A DNA stretch of 64,000 bases from NCBI GenBank assembly GCA_977006965.1, contig OZ345353.1:1612001-1676000 (forward strand), written 5' to 3'. A program made the position numbers and the translations under genes. Of this stretch, positions 33,075 to 44,290 are shown in pieces. The notes beneath the pieces were generated by a model that was not told the DNA's origin, did not search any database, and saw only the letters and a list, made by a program, of their open reading frames with translations. Source of the stretch: Phymatolithon calcareum (Eukaryota; Rhodophyta; Florideophyceae; Hapalidiales). Numbering within the stretch: position 1 is the first letter of the stretch; every line of letters starts with the position of its first letter.

Positions 33075-33260
33075 ATAGATTTTTATGTAATAGTTACCAA
33101 CGCGTCTAGAGACGCATGGGGCAACTTTGCGACTGCCAAGAGGCCATCGGTATGGTTCTCGGTTTGCGATTAGTGGATGGCACACGAACTGGTGGGGTGC
33201 AAAACCCTACCTCTGGCCCAGAATCGGGCCTCGAGGTGGAAAATACTACACTGTGCTTTC
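33075..33260 (-). mobile_element. (CTT)n-family retroposon fragment, tail decayed
   Basis: Reverse complement aligns with the CCTCGAGGC...GGGTTTTG and GCGTCT--AGACGCGTTGGTAAC blocks of the 1919-2194 family. Confidence 0.5.
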
Positions 33261-33479
33261 TTTTTCATTTGGAATTTATTAATCGCCCTCAGTAACACTC
33301 ATGAGACTGCAAGGGAGATGCGTTTCAGCAGCTCCGTTGTAGCTTCGATCATCTATTCAAATACTTGTAACCCGGGTTAACGTCGTAGCCCTAGCTGCAA
33401 AAACCCTCTCCCGTAATAGGGCTGAGGGAAAAGCTTGGGGTCCACAGTTCAGATTTCCTCAATTGGCGCCTGGTCTATT

Positions 33480-34640
33480 CCATGTCTTCGTAAAAGACGA
33501 TACTGAAGAAGAGTAGCTTGTCTAGAGCTTTTTCAGTTGTATTAATCTCCTCTTTGGTCAGTTGATATCTTCCGAGTTATTCTTCCAGGTTGCTCATGAG
33601 GTTTGGTACAGTGTCACCGAACTTGTCTGTGAGAAGTGATGTGCTCATTGGGGGGAACCGACCGAATGCCCACTTTACCGCTAATTGGCGGTGCCATGTT
33701 TTCGGGAGTCTGATAAACGCCGGGGTGGACTCCGGCAGGTCGTAGGGAATTTTTCTGTTTCTGTTGGACTCCGAGACGTCTCCTTCGTCTTTGAAGAGCA
33801 AGGTCCTCAACGATTTTGCTGAAACTCCCTGTTTGAGGAAATTCAGTGCCGTCTCGAATAGGTCGTACTGTAGCATTGCCGATGTGTCTCGACTAACCCA
33901 TTGCAGTTCATCCACATCTCTTTTCTCGATTGGAACGGCCAGAAGGCTCCTTTGCTTTGATCTGGTTAGTTCCAGCATTCTGAGTGCTAGAACGAGTCTC
34001 CTGTTTTCAGCGTTGTGAATTCGTTAAAGAAGGCGAAGTCTGACATAGCGGTTTTTCGATATTGGACCGAATACTCGTGCGAAAAATGTTTTCTCCGTTT
34101 CTGCGATAGCTGTCTGGACTCTCGGCGTCCATGGTGTCAGGTGCATTTCATACATCCATCTTGGTTGTATCAACGCCTTGTATGTCTTCACTGATTTCAA
34201 GGGGCTGAGTACCGGCAACGAGACACCCAGGGACCTCAGTTGATATACCGCGATCATGGCGTGTCGGATGCGCTCAAGCTTTTTTGTGTCGGTAACTCCC
34301 TCATTACTGAGTGAGATGCAAGGTATGAGACTTCTTTGACCTTTGCTAGCGTTTTCCCTGTAAGCTTGAAAATGTGTGATCTTTTGTCGTCCGAGAGAAG
34401 AACTTCGCTCTTCACAGGTTTCGTGTTCCAAACCATCTGGCTGTCCCTCGCCCATTTCGATGCAATATTTAACAGTCTCTGTAGTCCCGCTGGTGTATTT
34501 GCCGATAGGAGAACGTACTCCACTGTGCTGCGTCCCGCGGAATCAGCTCATCATCACTCAGGGGGCTTCTTTCCGCTAATATCGTTCAGTTGCAACCGCA
34601 GTCTTGGCTGCTTGAAACATAGCAAGGACTTCATCTAGTG
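33480..34640 (-). pseudogene. LINE fragment: end of reverse transcriptase and C-terminal domain
   Basis: Minus-strand blocks run in order. First YVLLSANTPAGLQRLLNIASKW, which follows the RT catalytic box and equals VILLAKTPHALQHLLNISKKW in the 14.3-19.4 kb copy. Then VYQLRSLGVSLPVL, then EKTFFARVFG, then HRQLAVKWAFGRFPPM. Frames change several times. Confidence 0.65.
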
Positions 34641-35026
34641 CTCTCTTTGCGAATGCACTTTCCCCCTGAGATAGCTTATCTCTCGACAGCCCTGTCTTCA
34701 TGTCTCTGGTAGTATCTTTGCCAGTTTGTCCTGCCAGCTCTATGAACTTCGTATGAGTAGTTGAGTCGCAGCACTCGAAGTATTAGCTACCGAATGGGAG
34801 ATTAAATGGTAATTTGATTCCTGCTCTTGTTATTTTGCTCTCAGTCGTACATCTTATTCTCTGAATCGCAGCACTCAAGCATTGCATACCAGATAAGTTC
34901 GCTATCCACGTTAAGTACGGGCTCAGGAAGCGTGTCTGTATATTCAGAAGACTGTGGGCCTGCAGCTCACAAATTGGGACTCAAACTACTTGCGCTGTTT
35001 TACTCTTCACCGACCCGTAACCGGGA
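34641..35026. other. No supported gene
   Basis: Lies between a LINE fragment and the F-box/LRR-like remnant; nothing recognisable. Confidence 0.4.
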
Positions 35027-36200
35027 CTACAAGTACTGATGCCCACAAATCGAAATGGAAATGTTCCTGTTCCTTATGTAATGACATGCCTCAACAAGTG
35101 CAGGCAAGGCATTGGTCTGAGTTTGCGTCTGCATGTTCACGGGGCAGGTGAAGTCAACCGCAAACAAAGCCGGACTCACAAGTAGTGCCTTCAAAATCTC
35201 ATTCCACTTTATGCAAATATCGTCGCCCCCCGGTCTATGATCGTCGGTCACGCCCGCATTGCACATACATTCCTTCCAGCTTATCAACTGGACCTTCTGC
35301 AGGTTTTTGTTTGAATTGGCGAACATTCGCAAAGGACCAGCTTGAAAATTGTAACTCTCACACACGAAGGTTTGAATGGTGGTCACCTCTTTGGCAAGAA
35401 CTTCAAGCATCCTGCCGCGATACGAATGTCTCCCCAGGCTTACATGAAGGAGATGGTGCTTCGGAAAGTCGAAGAGCGCTTTCCAAGCGGCAGTAGAAAT
35501 GTTCCCGATACACAAATCAACACTCTTCAGGTTTGGGCAGGCTTCATTGACAATTCTTATGCTTGCTTCGATCTCCACGTCATCTTCTTCGAGAAAAAAA
35601 CCAGGACCATAAACATAGTCGAGGCAAATGATCATATTCGAAGCGCGCGAGCCCATCGCAACCATAAGAGAGGGACCGCAGTTTCCATCGACCTGAATCG
35701 CGACATTGGGACATGGCTTGGCAGCTGAGCAACTCTGGATCTATCTCCATCGCGTAGGTTCTAAATCGCAGAGAATCCAGCTGCTCGGAATATTTGGTGG
35801 CCAACAGCACGAATTCTTTGTGCTCTTCGGCGTTTCGTGTTCCGACGAAATCAATCCGTCGCACGCTCGGGCAGCACTCCGAAACGTTTCGGAGCTTAAG
35901 AAAGTCGAAGTTAAAAGTGCAATAACCTTGTATGTCCACCTGCAATTCTTCCAGCTGATTTCCAACCGCGGTCCACAATGGTGACAATTCCGCATCAATT
36001 GACTGAAAGCCAAAAGACAGATGACGCAGGCGGCGACAATTCACAGCGATTGCATTGATATCCGAAGCATAGGGTTTAGTCAGGGAAAGCTCCAGGGCTT
36101 GTAGCTTTTCGGTGCATGAGGCAAGAACATCAGACCAGGGGAATGTTAAGAGGGGGACAAAACCGAACTCGGTGTCATACCACTTTTGCAAGTCTATCAT
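35027..36200 (-). pseudogene. LRR-like C-terminal part of an F-box/LRR-like protein, frameshifted
   Basis: Two overlapping minus frames (36200-35580 and 35665-35027) join through a one-base shift near 35640. Leu-rich repeat-like strands are visible: LQALELSLTKP, CRRLRHLSFGF, LEELQVDI, CPSVRRIDFVG, CPNLKSVDLCIG. The first frame starts MIDLQKWYDTEFGFVPLL. The family assignment rests on repeat rhythm and on the F-box-like piece upstream at 37462-37821, so it is tentative. Confidence 0.45.
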
Positions 36201-37203
36201 ATGTCGAGCCCTTATGAAGCAGAAACATTAGGGCGAAAATCGCATCATAGAAATACTAGCGAAATAAGAAAAAACTTGCATTCCTCATGCGAACATTAGG
36301 AGTTCCTAATGTAGCGGGCAGCTCTCGTTGCTCGACTCATTTCTTGGTAATAAATAACTAGAATTTAGATTATCGGGAAAGTGCCCATGAGGGCACCGCG
36401 CTCACTGCACAAACCGAGCCGAAAAAATTGAAAGGTTATGAAATTACTTTAGGCAGTTTCGAGTTTTTGGCGGGCATGTTTTCAACTCTACTGTGGCTCC
36501 TCCCAAAACCGATGTTGACAGACACGGGCACAAGCAAAGAAGCTCGCACAGGCCGCATCTCCACCAGCTGATGAGGTGGAGATGTGGGATCAGAGTCGCG
36601 TGAGATAAATAGGAGTGAATGCGACTGACGTCGCCGCATAGTGTCAGCCGTCATCCTGAGCAAGGCGAGAAGAGGGTGGTTCCGGCATTGTCGCCCTTCG
36701 CCTCTTCGCGCCATCTGCGCAGTTTTGATTGTCTTTGGCGCCAAATTCTCAGGCCGAAATGACGCAAGATTATTTTCCAAGCAGAGGATCCAAGCGATTT
36801 GGCCCAAAAGTTACTTTGCATGATCTCAAGTTTCCCAATTGTGCCAAATGTATCCTGTCGTTGGCAGCCACGTCTCCACGTTTTTCTCACATCCTCGCGC
36901 TGCTGCAAGCATCTGCGTCGGATTCGGGCATGTCTAAGCACCCATTACTGCACTGTTCGTGCTCTGTCGTTGTGCATCTTAGAGTCGAAGGCGCCCTGTC
37001 GCATTCTTATTGGTTGCCGCTCAGCTTGGACTGCGTCCAGACTCTGACAGTGCCGTGTTTTGTCGAAAAAAATTGATACAGTGATTTCCTGATAATGCGC
37101 TCAGCACAACGTACACCTCGATTTTCTTAGCTTGTTTTGTTATAAAGTGGTATGACACCTGATTCGGTTTTGTCCCCCTCTTAATATTCCCCTGATCAGA
37201 CAA
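36132..37203. repeat. Inverted repeat, ~57-bp arms, ~960 bp apart
   Basis: 36132-36188 matches the reverse complement of 37147-37203 at about 50 of 56 positions (shared core AAGAGGGGGACAAAACCGAA). One arm encodes the KWYDTEFGFVPLL block of the LRR remnant; the other carries the same block on the opposite strand with a stop. No gene was recognised between the arms. Confidence 0.7.
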
Positions 37204-37209
37204 TGAAAC

Positions 37210-38430
37210 ATATTCCCTTACAAAGGTCGTGTTCAGACAAAGTCGCTTCAAGTTTGTGCAATTAGACAGCAGTCTTGTTTTCCATATTTTCGGAAACTTC
37301 GGCCGAGTGATGCGGAGCTCAACAAAACTCGGACCCATGGTAGAAACCATGACGGGAACACGGCGACGACTGTCATCTCCCCAACCGAGCAAAAGGGCAC
37401 CGTTTCGTTCGTTCGTCAAAGTGTGAGGGAGAGTGTGAGATTCCAGTTTTTGGAAACAATTTCATGCGCATTTGGACAGAGCCCCACGAGATATCAACAA
37501 AGCGAGAGCGACTTTCGCATTCACGAGCGATATCCAGTTCGGATGCCTCGGCATTTCGCTGGTGAAGCGTACCATATTCTCAAGCGATTCGGCAGGAATA
37601 TCATCAAAGTAAAGTTTGCGCTCGTCCAACGCGCTGACCAGCTTCCGCTTCTTGATGGGAATGGTTTCAAAGTCTTCGAACACCCGTTTTCGATTTCGAG
37701 GCGGATTTTTGCGTGGCGCGAGTCGGAAATCTCTGACCATTCTGCACTGTCCTATAACAGTTTGTGAGTTTGTGCCAACTGAGAGCATGTGCGTAACTTT
37801 CTTCGGACTGCTGCTCCACATTAGCTGTGAAGACAGACGAACCCCTCGTGTGACCTACCGTACAGCTGTAAGTATCGGAGATTTCATTGGCGTCAAGATG
37901 CTGGGAAGCATGTCCAATGAAAGAGACATCGACATCTGGCCATAAAATACGCAAGCGGAAGGTTCCCTCAAGTGAGCACGACGCTAATATCGAATACATT
38001 CGGAACGGCAGCAGTGCGCCACCTGGAGACCATACGTATGAACCTAACAAAGTATGAACTGGACTCCGGAGAAATGATAAGAACGGAAAAGGCATTAGAC
38101 TCCGTACTACTGTACAGAGTCACCATAATTGACAATATGGAGAACGACGAGTCCCTGTATTAGGGACCAAGCGATATACTAGAATGAACAAGTTACGAAA
38201 AGCTGCTCCCGTACAGTCTTTGGAGTGTTAATGAGGGCTTTCAAATAAACAACTAAACAGTTGCAAAAAAATGTCCAATGAATGACATGTTCGACTCCAT
38301 GAGCATTTGCAGATGTATGCAAAGTGCTGCACCGTAGTGCATATCATACAGTTCTAGCACTTTGGACTTCGTGGTCCGCTTTGCTGATGCTTTACTGGAG
38401 AATCATGATCTTTCAATGATTGTCGACTTG
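37210..38430 (-). pseudogene. F-box-like N-terminal part, interrupted by a LINE insertion
   Basis: From right to left: a coding-like stretch (about 38430-38283, with LYDMHYGAALCIHLQ), a 5'-truncated LINE at 37922-38270, then its continuation SFIGHASQHLDANEISDTY. After a frameshift comes a basic region and LYFDDIPAESLENMVRFTS (about 37620-37560), which has F-box-like spacing. A stop falls at 37462 and LRR-like strands follow at 37419-37210. F-box proteins bind SKP1 in SCF ubiquitin ligases, but this copy cannot encode a full protein. Confidence 0.4.
37922..38270 (+). mobile_element. 5'-truncated LINE copy with 12-bp target duplication
   Basis: ATGTCCAATGAA flanks it at 37910-37921 and 38271-38282. 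The insert is ~90% identical to 19040-19393 of the larger LINE and ends in CAGTTGCAAAAAA. Confidence 0.85.
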
Positions 38431-39192
38431 TGGGCCTGCGATACTTGTCGCGATAGAGAAATGGTTTTGTGTATACGTGTGCATATCGAATAGAGCAGGA
38501 ACCACAACTGAAGATCACCGTCGGCCTCTGTGTGCTTGTCTACAGTTGCTTTGAAAGCTTGGAGAAATGCACAACACTACCGTGCATGGATCAAATTCAG
38601 TAGAACAGGACGACATGGCTGCGATGACTAAGACTGATATTTAATCGAGCGCCATTGCGGAGAAAATCAATGCTTGGCGAGTATATTGGTATCAAAGCGG
38701 TAATTGAGCTGGTTGCGCTCCAACGCATTTTATCATCATGTCCCTAATGTGGAAGACGAATGCAAACGACTCACACATGCACTTGCTAGTAGATAAATAC
38801 GAATCCAGGAGGCCATGAGAAACCAGACTTAAGACAACAGTTCGAAAAGCTGGCACTGTTACGCCTAGGTAAGGCATTTGGAGCTTTTACATAAATCATT
38901 ACGTTTTCGCTATAGCATGAGAGTTACTCGAGCAATTTTCAAACATATGAAATATCCAGTAGCAAAACACGGGGAGCTCAAGAGGCAGTTGCTGTTCAAA
39001 CGAGATTGAATGATAGCTTCGTCCAAACCCTTGACATTTTATCTCCCCAGCTTATGTTTAGGAAAATATGCGTTGTGTCTTCCTGGATCTGCTGCGTCCA
39101 GTCTATTGACTTCAACGTCTCGTCCTAGCCGGGACGCCCGAATAATCTCGAACGTTTCAATCGCCATGTAGAATACAACTCTTCCGCTGTAC
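38431..39192. other. No supported gene
   Basis: Short frames on both strands only. Confidence 0.4.
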
Positions 39193-39203
39193 CATTTCAG
39201 TTT

Positions 39204-39497
39204 GTTTGTTTGTTTATTGCAGGTTATTCGAATTACACAAAGTGTACATTATTCAACATCTAGGGGTCCTCTAAATGCTCCTGATATGGATCCATTCCTG
39301 GTACTCGCGTATCTGCTTCGCGCTAGTACTGCTGCACACCACTCCACGGCGACATCCGTGTACCCTTTGCGGAACGTTAATTCAATTCTTGCTTGTGACA
39401 GGACTCGAACCGGCGACCTCAACATTCCTGCCTGTATCATACCGAAATATGCGCACAGGTGCGCGGAGGCAGTTTTACCACTATACCACAGGTGGTG
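39204..39497 (-). mobile_element. tRNA-derived SINE with 11-bp target duplication
   Basis: CATTTCAGTTT flanks it at 39193-39203 and 39498-39508. On the minus strand it has an A box (39478-39488), a perfect B box GGTTCGAGTCC (39401-39411) and a tail AATAAACAAACAAAC. The first ~110 nt can form a stem of CTGCCT with AGGCAG enclosing a GCGCAC/GTGCGC hairpin. Nearly identical to 24020-24307. Confidence 0.85.
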
Positions 39498-39508
39498 CAT
39501 TTCAGTTT

Positions 39509-40691
39509 ATGTGCATCAAGCGAACGTGCGGAATTCTCCAGGGACGGGGAGTCCAGAGTCACCACCGGTGTGAGAATCTCGCATGCGTGACGATATACTT
39601 CGCACAAGGATTTTGAAGAGTGATGTTTCCTTGTTCTGATGTCCACTTTTACTCGATATTTGCAATCAAGGGCCCCTCCCTTTCGTTCAAGCGAAGTTCG
39701 CTTTTTGTGCTGCGCGACTGCGCTTTGCGAAGAGCACGCGTTGCTCCTTCCCTTTGCTGTATCAGCCCGGGTGTATTGATTCAGTGCCGTTTCCAAAGGT
39801 CTTCTGTAGTTGTTCGGCGTAACCGTCGTCTTGTGCGCCGCTGACCGCTTGAAAAAAATTTGGACTTGCTTGTCCAAACGTATATTAGTTGGTTTTGTAT
39901 TATACTGCGATGCCGCACAGCTGTAACGACCAACATAGTTATCGTTTTGGTAATAATTCCGAAACCAATATGGTTATTCAGTCGAAACAAAGTGCACGAC
40001 TACACTTTACCGCAGCACGGTGACCCATGCGATTATCTGACTAAAGGCACATGTTTTCTAGACGGGATGGTACCGTACTGAGTACTATTTCCTATAACCG
40101 GGAACACAGTCTACCGCGAATTTAGAATTTGAAACATTACATGGATAGTACCAATCCACGTAATGTGTGTGTAACCCTGATAGCGAAATCCACAAGTATG
40201 GAGTTCGCCCACCTGAAGGGTATAAACCAGGCCTATACGACCAGGTATTAACAAAAAAGCTATCAGTTTATCAGTTCAAAGCAAGGAACCGTTCTGCCCG
40301 ACGTGGAAGAACGACGCTAATCCCGTGGATCGGAGAATGTAAAATTCCGAGTCTAAAGAAATTTCTTTCTGGCCGGAGAATTTTGAATGGAAATTTGAAT
40401 TGATACGGTGCATGGTGACATTACGGCCAGGCGCTGAGCATACGGATACAACAAGATTGATGAAGATCCTCGAGGCATCACCAAGATGACAGGATTTAGA
40501 TCGACCAAGGAAACCCAGGGTCTGTGTCTCCATGCTTTCCAAAATCTTATTTTTCACAAGTATTTCGTCAAGCAAGTTTCATTGGTTCCTACGATCATAA
40601 TCCTGACACAAATCGCAGAACGCCAGACCTGTTCGAGCCAGAGTTACCGACCGCCGGCGATCTCAAATTTCCCGGTGCGACCTCTCCAGTC
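39509..40691. other. Intergenic, upstream of the helicase; no supported gene
   Basis: No frame with recognisable content. The open frame before the helicase ATG has only a GTG start and no domain. Confidence 0.45.
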
Positions 40692-42242
40692 ATGCCACTC
40701 ATCATCTATCACCCTGCAGCTCGAGCGCTCAGGCGTGGGTACAGCGCTTTATACAACTGTACCACATTACAAGCGCCTATCTGCCGTTCGTCGACTTGGG
40801 CGCGCCAACTCGCTGCAGAGAACCCTGCCCCACCCCCGACTCCACGCGATGCGGATCGCGCGAAGCCAATTTTCCCGTGGACTTCCGCCGGAATAGACGC
40901 ACAGATCGCAAACACCCTAGTCCTAAGCGGTTTCGCCTCACCCACTGAAATCCAGCGTCTGGCCTCGAAGCAAATTCTGCGTCCGTCGCCCGCAACCCTG
41001 ATTGCCGCCGAGACCGGCGCCGGCAAAACGCTGGCCTATCTAGCACCTCTGTTAACGCAGATTCGCGCGGCAGAAAAGAACGGCGTTCCTCGCCGTCCCC
41101 GCCGCCCACGCGCGCTGGTACTTGCACCGACGCGCGAGCTCGTCGAGCAGGTGCGTGCAGTTGCCGTGGATGCCGGACGTGGCGCAGCGACTGTGCGGGC
41201 GTTCACGGGCGGACCGTTGCGCATGAAGCAACAGCGGATTTTGGCAGCCGGTCCGGCGGACATTCTGGTTGCTACGCCGGCGGCGTTGGCGAGATTGAGA
41301 CGTGATCGCGCGGTGTTCATGTCGAACGTCAGACATGTCGTGCTGGATGAGGCGGATGTGCTACTACGTCCAGGCGGAGGGTTTGATGAGCCTGTGGATG
41401 CATTACTGGAGTCGATGCGTGCAACGGCGGACAGAGAGAATGCGGAGATTCGATATGCATTCGCTGCGGCGAGTGTGCCGAGATCGCTGCGCGCAAGACT
41501 GGCTGAATGGCTCGGGGAAGATTTGGCAATGGCAGAAAGTGATGCGTTGCATAAAGCACCGAGCGGGGAGCGTATTCAGAGCCGGTTCGTGCGAGTCAAC
41601 GGGGGCGAGGATAAGAAATTTGAGATGGCTGCGCGGATTGTTGAAGAAGTGCTGAAGGGGGATCAGCATGCAAGGGTGATGATATTCTGTGATAGTCATG
41701 GACGGCGCGAGAAAGCTGCAGAAGTGGTGCGCGGGAAGTTAGGGGAGGATGTGGTGCACATTAGTGGCGGTCGCGAGAGGGATATGGAAGAACGGACGCA
41801 TGCGTGGAATGCGTTCCGCGATGTACGGGGGAAGGAGATTCCTGAGGACGGTGTAAGAGTTGCTGTATGCGCTCAGAGCTACGGTCGAGGGATTGACCAT
41901 ACCGGTGTGCGGGCGGTGGTACTTGTGGACGTGCCGATGACAGGGTCGGAATACATGCATCGGGTGGGAAGGGTGCGCGGGAAAGGGAAAGTGTTCACGT
42001 TGGTGAGTCGGAGGGAACGCGGAATGGCGGCAGCACTATTCCTCGCCACGATTCGTGGGGAGAGGGTGGCAGGAGTGACAGCACAATCGGCAAGGGAAAT
42101 GTTCCCCGGCGGCGTTCCGAAAAACCTTGCGGGAGGTGATATTGCACGTATAAAGAACGCAAGACGTAAGGAGTGGGCAGTATGGAGTGAGGCGGAAGAC
42201 GACGGTTCGCGCAAGAGGAGGCGGCGGTCGGGTGGTAGATAA
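40692..42242 (+). CDS. DEAD-box ATP-dependent RNA helicase, probably organellar
   Basis: 516 residues from the first ATG; the frame is open further upstream but without ATG. Unwinds or remodels RNA using ATP. Visible motifs: Q motif (FASPTEIQ), motif I AAETGAGKT at 105-113, Ia PTRELVEQ, Ib ILVATPAAL, motif II DEAD at 219-222, IV-like VMIFCDSH, V RGIDHTGV, VI HRVGR at 423-427. The N-terminus is Arg/Ser/Ala-rich with almost no acidic residues, like a mitochondrial or plastid presequence; which organelle cannot be told. The C-terminus is a short basic tail (RKRRRRSGG). Oddities: motif III is AAS instead of SAT, and motif VI reads HRVGRVRGKG, one residue shorter than the usual HRxGRxxR. It is the first gene of the island; no intron is seen. 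Confidence 0.9.
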   Translation: MPLIIYHPAARALRRGYSALYNCTTLQAPICRSSTWARQLAAENPAPPPTPRDADRAKPIFPWTSAGIDAQIANTLVLSGFASPTEIQRLASKQILRPSPATLIAAETGAGKTLAYLAPLLTQIRAAEKNGVPRRPRRPRALVLAPTRELVEQVRAVAVDAGRGAATVRAFTGGPLRMKQQRILAAGPADILVATPAALARLRRDRAVFMSNVRHVVLDEADVLLRPGGGFDEPVDALLESMRATADRENAEIRYAFAAASVPRSLRARLAEWLGEDLAMAESDALHKAPSGERIQSRFVRVNGGEDKKFEMAARIVEEVLKGDQHARVMIFCDSHGRREKAAEVVRGKLGEDVVHISGGRERDMEERTHAWNAFRDVRGKEIPEDGVRVAVCAQSYGRGIDHTGVRAVVLVDVPMTGSEYMHRVGRVRGKGKVFTLVSRRERGMAAALFLATIRGERVAGVTAQSAREMFPGGVPKNLAGGDIARIKNARRKEWAVWSEAEDDGSRKRRRRSGGR

Positions 42243-43571
42243 CGTGCCGGAGAGGGAGAAGGTTTTGAGATACTGTATACAGTACATTAACAACAAAAAT
42301 CTGGTATACAAGCAGTATTTGAAACAGCAATGTGAGGTAGGACCTCTGTGGTTAAATAATTGGACACGCGGTCCAATGGAAGGAGAGGACGTTGGAAAAC
42401 TGACTGTCCTATGCTTCCATCTTTCATCCCATCCACACGCCACATGGGACTGGTCTTTACGGTTTAATTGTAAGTACAGCTGTTCTTTTTCAAGTCCCAG
42501 TTCGCAGCATTCTAACCGTACCGATGTTCGTTTGCAGCTTTTGTTTCCATTTGAACAACGCAGATTGTTCTGCTCTTGTGAACCGGATATAGCGTTTCGG
42601 TCACAGCGTTTTCGCATCTTGTGCGTACAGTATCTGCTAACCAATGCTGTTTCATCTTCCCTCAATGATCTAACTGTCTTTTTCTATCCCTAGCTAACAA
42701 TTTGTTTCTCCTTTTTGTTTCCATCTCATTTGACTGTTGTTAGGCAGATCCAGGAGAAGTCTTTTCGTTAATACAAGTAGCTAGCAAATGGATCGTTATG
42801 TTTCGGTGCGTTTGTACTGAGTTGGGTTAGAAAGTAGGTCTTTCTTTGTTTTTTTTAAAATTATGGAGTGTCGGAATTTTGTTTTTACGGCAAAGCAGTG
42901 CAATTTTGCCTACCGCAACGGCAATATGGACTACTCTAGGTCATGCATTATACATCAAGCACTGTAGTGTACAGTAGGTACAATCGTACCAATTAACAGA
43001 CAAGAGGTACTACTCCTGGCAAAACGTAAGCCAACATGTTTCGTACGTCGAATTATGCCAGCTCGATATGCACTCTGATACTAGATTGTACCACGATTTA
43101 TATTCTTTCGTACATACCCGCCGAGAAGAATGATAATGCTATCCTACCAGCGCCTGGTAGGAGCAGGCGGTGCAGCAAAGTGCTGCCCGTTAACTCAAAA
43201 TTGGATTAGCATGCTGGTATGACACGCCTACCAAGTCGAGGGCACCAGAGTTGCCACAACCCGTACCTCCAGTATTATCGTTAGGCACCGGTTGCGCCTC
43301 CAGTGGACCTCGCGCGCATTCAAAGGGATGTTGCGCCAGAGATATTGTTTTCTTGCGATTTCGAGAGCGGATTGCGAAAGCAGGCATTTGTCGACATTTC
43401 TCATGTGCTGGATTTATACTACAACAGTGCAATGCAAAGGAAAGATTTTAGGGGCGGTGGCCGTCGGTCCTTTCCGTCCGACGAAAAGGTCCGCACACGC
43501 TGGCGCCTTCTGTGATCTCACCGCCAAGCAGTCCGTCCGCTGCCCCACCAAGGAAGAAGCTCCGTGTATGT
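42243..43571. other. Intergenic; no supported gene
   Basis: A short hairpin (TCCTACCAG/CTGGTAGGA) lies near 43143-43162. The frame continuing into the next gene from 43512 starts with GTG and was not used. Confidence 0.45.
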
Positions 43572-44290
43572 ATGGGGGCTAGCGTTCTCGGCCTAGAGCC
43601 CAAGACTGCGTTCAATCTGGCATCCTCATCTAGTAAGAAATCTGGCGGTAGTGCGCGAGATGGAGGCAAGCATGCGCGGAATAAGCATTGGGTTTTCGTA
43701 TACGGTACACTCAAGCGTGGTTTTGCGAATGAATCCTTGCTTTCGGGCGCTACCTACATCGGACAATTCAAGACGCTTACTTCATACCCCCTCGTTGTCG
43801 GTGCGTTGATCCTGCCTGGTCTTCTCTCTTGTGCTGTGCTGGAGGGTGAGAATTGATTATTTCTGACTGGTTTTTGTTGTTCTGTTCTGTTCTGTTCTGT
43901 TCTGTTTGTGGACGCGCAGGTGGAGCCTATTTCTGTCCGTATCTGCTCGACATACCGGGAAAAGGATCGCGTGTGAAGGGAGAGGTTTACGCTGTAAGCG
44001 ATCGCACCCTGGCAGAACTCGATCGATTTGAGAATGTAGGGTCCAATTTCACACGGAAGGTCATCAAAGTGGCCAGCTGTTCGGACAGGTCCTTCGATGC
44101 TAAGGTGTTTGTCTATCTCAAGTGCAACTATACACATGACCTTCTTGTCCAACGTTACATTAATGACTACCAGTGCCGCAAGTATGTCCCTCGACACCTC
44201 CGTCCCGCTGTATCTGTTGCCGAGTCTGCGAAAAATGAGCCTGGCTCAAGTATGTACAATGGAAAGTATGCGTCAGGTCGTCGACGCTAA
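43572..44290 (+). CDS. Gamma-glutamylaminecyclotransferase-like protein (AIG2/GGCT family), one intron
   Basis: Exons 43572-43845 and 43920-44290, joined through a split Gly codon, give 214 residues. The family releases 5-oxoproline from gamma-glutamyl amines. Signature WVFVYGTLKRG (Tyr44-Leu47) forms the substrate loop. YPLV, LDIPGKG and KGEVYAV follow, with Glu113 at the place of the catalytic Glu of GGACT. ELDRFEN and FTRKVIKV complete the fold. The order matches GGACT more closely than GGCT. About 38 N-terminal residues, Ser/Gly/Lys-rich, precede the domain and could be a targeting or linker segment. The intron is 74 nt (GTGAG...CGCAG) and holds a TTCTG repeat. The start ATG at 43572 was chosen because the longer frame begins with GTG. 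Substrate not shown by sequence. Confidence 0.82.
43846..43919 (+). other. 74-nt GT-AG intron with TTCTG pentanucleotide repeat
   Basis: Removing it joins two open frames in phase and restores the conserved cyclotransferase order. A possible branch sequence CTGAC lies near 43863. Five TTCTG units form the pyrimidine-rich tract. Confidence 0.85.

Noticed and set aside
39395-39497. Intron-containing tRNA gene on the minus strand
   Set aside because: Near-identical second copy at 24020-24307, both bounded by target duplications and with an AAAC tail, so it is a SINE.
40524-40691. Longer N-terminus of the helicase
   Set aside because: The frame is open but begins with GTG; the first ATG is at 40692 and opens a presequence-like segment.
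41036-42330. Several minus-strand frames under the helicase
   Set aside because: Shadows of a G/C-rich real gene; no domains.
43512-43571. Longer N-terminus of the cyclotransferase-like protein
   Set aside because: Starts with GTG; the ATG at 43572 was preferred.
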